Part shown: piece after piece, positions 6,044 to 8,423 of the stretch
Layout: each line of letters opens with the position of its first letter
Position numbering within the stretch: the first letter of the stretch is position 1
Assembly (NCBI GenBank): GCA_937922175.1
Contig: CAKZUU010000415.1
Location: 1 to 8,423 of the forward strand
Direction: 5' to 3'
From: an uncultured Gemmataceae bacterium
GTDB taxonomy: Bacteria; Planctomycetota; Planctomycetia; Gemmatales; Gemmataceae
Length of the DNA: 8,423 nucleotides
Program-made: the position numbers and the translations under genes
The notes under the pieces: model-generated
The model's database searches: none
The model's input: only the letters and a program-made list of their open reading frames with translations
Told to the model about the DNA's origin: nothing

Positions 6044-7798
6044 ATGACGAACCCCCTCCGACTGATCGCAGGAACGGTCATGCTCTCCCTTAGCCTGCAC
6101 CCACCGCTCCCTGCCGAACCCTCGGAAGACGCTCGATTGGCTGACCACTTCCGCAAATTCCTCGACGAGGAAATGCGGCGTCAACCGTCGTTGGCGACTC
6201 GCCTCGGCGACCACCGGTTCGACCACCTTCTCGAAGACCTGTCACCCGAAGCGCAACAACAACTCCAGCGACGGACCCGACAGGTCCTCGACGATCTCCC
6301 CAAGACCATCAACTACTCACGACTCTCACGCTCCGCACAAATCGACTACGAGATCTGGGCTCACGAACTGAAAAAGCTCCTGTGGCTGTTTGAGCATCAG
6401 CGCCCGTTCGAGACCGATCCTCGCGTCTACATCGAAGCGACCACGGGCAGTGTCTTTACCCTGCTGACGCAATCCACTTTGCCCCGCGTGCGAAACATCG
6501 AGAATGCGACGGCACGAATTGCATTCATCCCCCAAGTGATCGCAGCCGCCAAGGCCAGCCTGAAGAATCCGCCGCGGATCTGGGTCGAAGTCGCCATCCA
6601 GCAAAATCGAGGTTCGATCGCTTTCTACGAGACGGGAATTTTCGAACTTACCGGAGAAACCCAAGGCAGTGCGTTGCATGCGGCCTGTCGCCGAGTTCTC
6701 CCGAGTCTCCGTGAGTTTCAAGAATTCCTCGAAAAGGATCTTTTTTCTCGCGCCCAAGGTGAATGGCGATTGGGGAAAAAACGCTTTGACGAGAAGTTCC
6801 GCTTAGAGTTAGACGCCGGCGTCACCGCGGACGAGGTCTTGGCCGACGCCAAAGCGGAAGTCGAACGTGTTCATCGAGAGATGGCGTTCGTCTCTCGACA
6901 ATTGTGGAGTCGTTACTTTCCCAACGAACCCGTGCCGCCGGATGACGAAAGGGGACGTCGCGATCTGATCCACCGAGTTGTCGCGGCCGTCAGTCGGGAG
7001 CACGGGCGGGTCGAGGAACTCGTCGGCAATGCGCAAGCAACGGTCGAGCGGATCCGACGCTTCCTTGTGGATCGAGACATCCTGAAGCTGCCCGAGCCAG
7101 ACCGCTGCAAGATCATCGAGATGCCTGAATTTCAACGAGGTTTTTCGGTGGCGTACCTGAACCCCGCTCCGCCCCTCGATCCCGACGCCTCCAGCTATTA
7201 CGCTGTCAGTCCGCCGCCCCGCGAGTGGGACGCCCGACGAGTCGAGAGCTACCTTCAAGAATACAACCGCCACATGCTGCAAATCCTGACCATTCACGAG
7301 GCGTATCCCGGCCATTACGTTCAATTGGAGTACGCGAACCGGCACCCGTCGTTGATCCGGAAGGTGTATTCGTCAGGTGTCTTTGCCGAAGGATGGGCCG
7401 TCTACACGGAACAAATGATGCTCGATCAAGGCTACGGCGAGGGCGATCTCGCCTTGCGCTTGAACCAATTGAAGTTCTATCTGCGAGCGGTGATCAACGC
7501 CATCCTCGATCATCACATGCATTGCTCGAAGATGACCGACGAAGAAGCCCTGGATCTGCTGGTGAACCGCGGCTTTCAATCCGAAGGTGAGGCTTTGGGC
7601 AAAATCCAACGCGCCAAGCTAAGCTCGACTCAACTATCGACGTATTTTGTCGGACGAATGGCATTTGATCGTCTGCGGCAGCGAGTCCAGAGGCAACAGG
7701 GCGAGGCGTTTCGGCTGGGCCGATATCACGAGGCCGTCTTGCAGCACGGCTCCGTCCCGGTCAAATACCTGCCGGAACTGCTCGGGGCCAAAGACTAG
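6044..7798 (+). CDS. DUF885-family protein, predicted exported zinc metallopeptidase-like
   Basis: Member of the DUF885 family (PF05960), which has a gluzincin-like HE...GH motif; no substrate is established from sequence. It has 584 residues, a normal length. Residues 1-24 form a signal peptide with probable cleavage after PLPA, so the protein is likely periplasmic or secreted. The body is mostly helical. Key marks: the region 362-391 (EFQRGFSVAY then SSYYAVSPPP), the metal-site motif HEAYPGHYVQ (418-427; His418, Glu419, His424) and EGWAVYTEQM (449-458), whose Glu449 is the expected third ligand. All family hallmarks are intact. The ATG at 6044 is chosen because it opens the signal peptide; no clear Shine-Dalgarno sequence precedes it (only CGCGAG). 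It sits 47 bases after cysC on the same strand and could be read through from it, though no functional link is evident. Its stop lies 16 bases from the stop of the convergent metal-binding protein gene. Confidence 0.9.
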   Translation: MTNPLRLIAGTVMLSLSLHPPLPAEPSEDARLADHFRKFLDEEMRRQPSLATRLGDHRFDHLLEDLSPEAQQQLQRRTRQVLDDLPKTINYSRLSRSAQIDYEIWAHELKKLLWLFEHQRPFETDPRVYIEATTGSVFTLLTQSTLPRVRNIENATARIAFIPQVIAAAKASLKNPPRIWVEVAIQQNRGSIAFYETGIFELTGETQGSALHAACRRVLPSLREFQEFLEKDLFSRAQGEWRLGKKRFDEKFRLELDAGVTADEVLADAKAEVERVHREMAFVSRQLWSRYFPNEPVPPDDERGRRDLIHRVVAAVSREHGRVEELVGNAQATVERIRRFLVDRDILKLPEPDRCKIIEMPEFQRGFSVAYLNPAPPLDPDASSYYAVSPPPREWDARRVESYLQEYNRHMLQILTIHEAYPGHYVQLEYANRHPSLIRKVYSSGVFAEGWAVYTEQMMLDQGYGEGDLALRLNQLKFYLRAVINAILDHHMHCSKMTDEEALDLLVNRGFQSEGEALGKIQRAKLSSTQLSTYFVGRMAFDRLRQRVQRQQGEAFRLGRYHEAVLQHGSVPVKYLPELLGAKD

Positions 7799-7814
7799 GC
7801 AGCGATTCAGACTC

Positions 7815-8423
7815 TCACTGACCCGAAGTTGTCAATGCCGTGACGATCGTGCGGACATTGCAACGCATCATCCCAACATACGTCCCCGCGTCACTCCCCG
7901 GCTCGCCCAACGAATCGGAGTAAAGCTTGCTGGGGCTGAGCAACAAATTGTCATTGGAAATCCGCCGCACCGATTGCTGCACGGCGAGAAGACTCCGATC
8001 CGGCACGGATTGCTCGCCGAAGATGGCGGGAATCCGTCGATCGACGATGAAGCGGGCTAAATCCTGAACATCGCTGATTCCCGGTTCGCTGACCGTACTG
8101 ATCCCTTGGAGACCGCGCACCTCGAAGCCGTAGGCTCGACCGAAATAACGATAGGCATCGTGAGCCGTGACCAAGACTCGCCGCTCCTTGGGAATGACCG
8201 CCAGCGCTTCACGAATTTCGCGATCGAGAGCCTCCAGCTCGCGGCGGAAGTTGGCCGCTTGGGCTTCGTACTCGGCTCGATGAACAGGATCGAGATCGCT
8301 CAGGGCCTGACACATCCCCCGAGTCGTCTGACTCCAGAGCGCAACGTCGAACCACACATGCGGATCGAAGATCGCCTCGGACGCATCGGGAGACCGAAGC
8401 AACTGTTGTTCGGGGATCGAATC
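7815..8423 (-). CDS. troA: TroA/ZnuA-like metal ABC transporter substrate-binding protein, partial (N-terminus off right edge)
   Basis: Periplasmic or membrane-tethered binding protein that delivers Zn or Mn to an ABC importer (cluster A-I family). Only the C-terminal 202 residues are in view; the frame is open to the right edge and the start and signal peptide are outside. Visible metal-site regions, numbered from the edge: DPHVW (20-24, His22), TAHDAYRYFGRAYG (86-99, His88), IFGEQSVP (134-141, Glu137) and LYSDSLG (167-173, Asp170). His at the third position (HDAY) matches TroA/ZnuA-type sites, whereas PsaA-type manganese proteins have Glu there. GLQGISTVSEPGISD (104-118) and GTYVGMM (180-186) closely resemble treponemal TroA from memory. 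Residues 1-20 carry no His-rich loop, but ZnuA loops lie further N-terminal. It is convergent with the DUF885 gene, with no obvious terminator in the 16-base gap. The ATPase and permease genes are not in the window. The symbol follows the resemblance; metal specificity is open. Confidence 0.88.
   Translation of the reverse strand, partial: DSIPEQQLLRSPDASEAIFDPHVWFDVALWSQTTRGMCQALSDLDPVHRAEYEAQAANFRRELEALDREIREALAVIPKERRVLVTAHDAYRYFGRAYGFEVRGLQGISTVSEPGISDVQDLARFIVDRRIPAIFGEQSVPDRSLLAVQQSVRRISNDNLLLSPSKLYSDSLGEPGSDAGTYVGMMRCNVRTIVTALTTSGQ

Noticed and set aside
6809..7345. A 178-codon minus-strand open frame within the DUF885 gene.
   Set aside because: It is antisense to the conserved HEAYPGHY region of the DUF885 protein and has no independent support.
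1..8423. Mobile elements, tRNA or rRNA genes, CRISPR arrays, toxin-antitoxin or defence genes.
   Set aside because: I looked on both strands and saw no transposase or integrase motifs, no cloverleaf, no regularly spaced repeats and no recognisable defence domain.

Overview
The window holds seven protein-coding genes on roughly 60% G+C DNA (estimated by eye) and no RNA gene, CRISPR array or transposase that I can see. I read it as a chromosomal segment of a planctomycete (Planctomycetota). This is an inference from the long non-E. coli type SdhA paired with a five-helix b558-type SdhC, from two exported proteins of unknown function with Pro-rich spacers and beta-sandwich domains, and from the high-GC, loosely packed layout. 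No marker gene here proves the lineage.

Layout, left to right. (1) Positions 1-2146, minus strand: sdhC followed by sdhA, the membrane anchor and flavoprotein of succinate:quinone oxidoreductase. The C-terminal third of SdhA, and presumably the iron-sulfur subunit gene, lie off the left edge. (2) Positions 2147-2476: a divergent intergenic region of about 330 bases with short repeats and at best a weak promoter candidate. (3) Positions 2477-5188, plus strand: a 352-residue predicted lipoprotein, then a 530-residue secreted protein made of two copies of a double beta-sandwich unit joined by a Pro-rich linker. Neither has a function I can name. (4) Positions 5298-5996: cysC, adenylylsulfate kinase, with an extra block of about 21 residues. 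(5) Positions 6044-7798: an exported DUF885-family predicted metallopeptidase. (6) Positions 7815-8423, minus strand: the C-terminal 202 residues of a TroA-like periplasmic metal-binding protein of an ABC transporter, convergent with the DUF885 gene and cut by the right edge.

The sdh pair is an obvious functional unit (TCA cycle and respiratory chain). The lipoprotein and duplicated-domain protein are close, co-directional and both exported, so they may act together at the envelope. cysC and the DUF885 gene follow on the same strand but have no visible link to them. A strong hairpin separates the duplicated-domain gene from cysC.

The most noteworthy non-coding signal is a 13-base motif, GGGCCTCGYTCGT, forming the right arm of a hairpin in both gaps that flank the duplicated-domain gene. 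I found no convincing new defence, mobile or regulatory system. Most of the window is ordinary housekeeping plus two lineage-type uncharacterised exported proteins.
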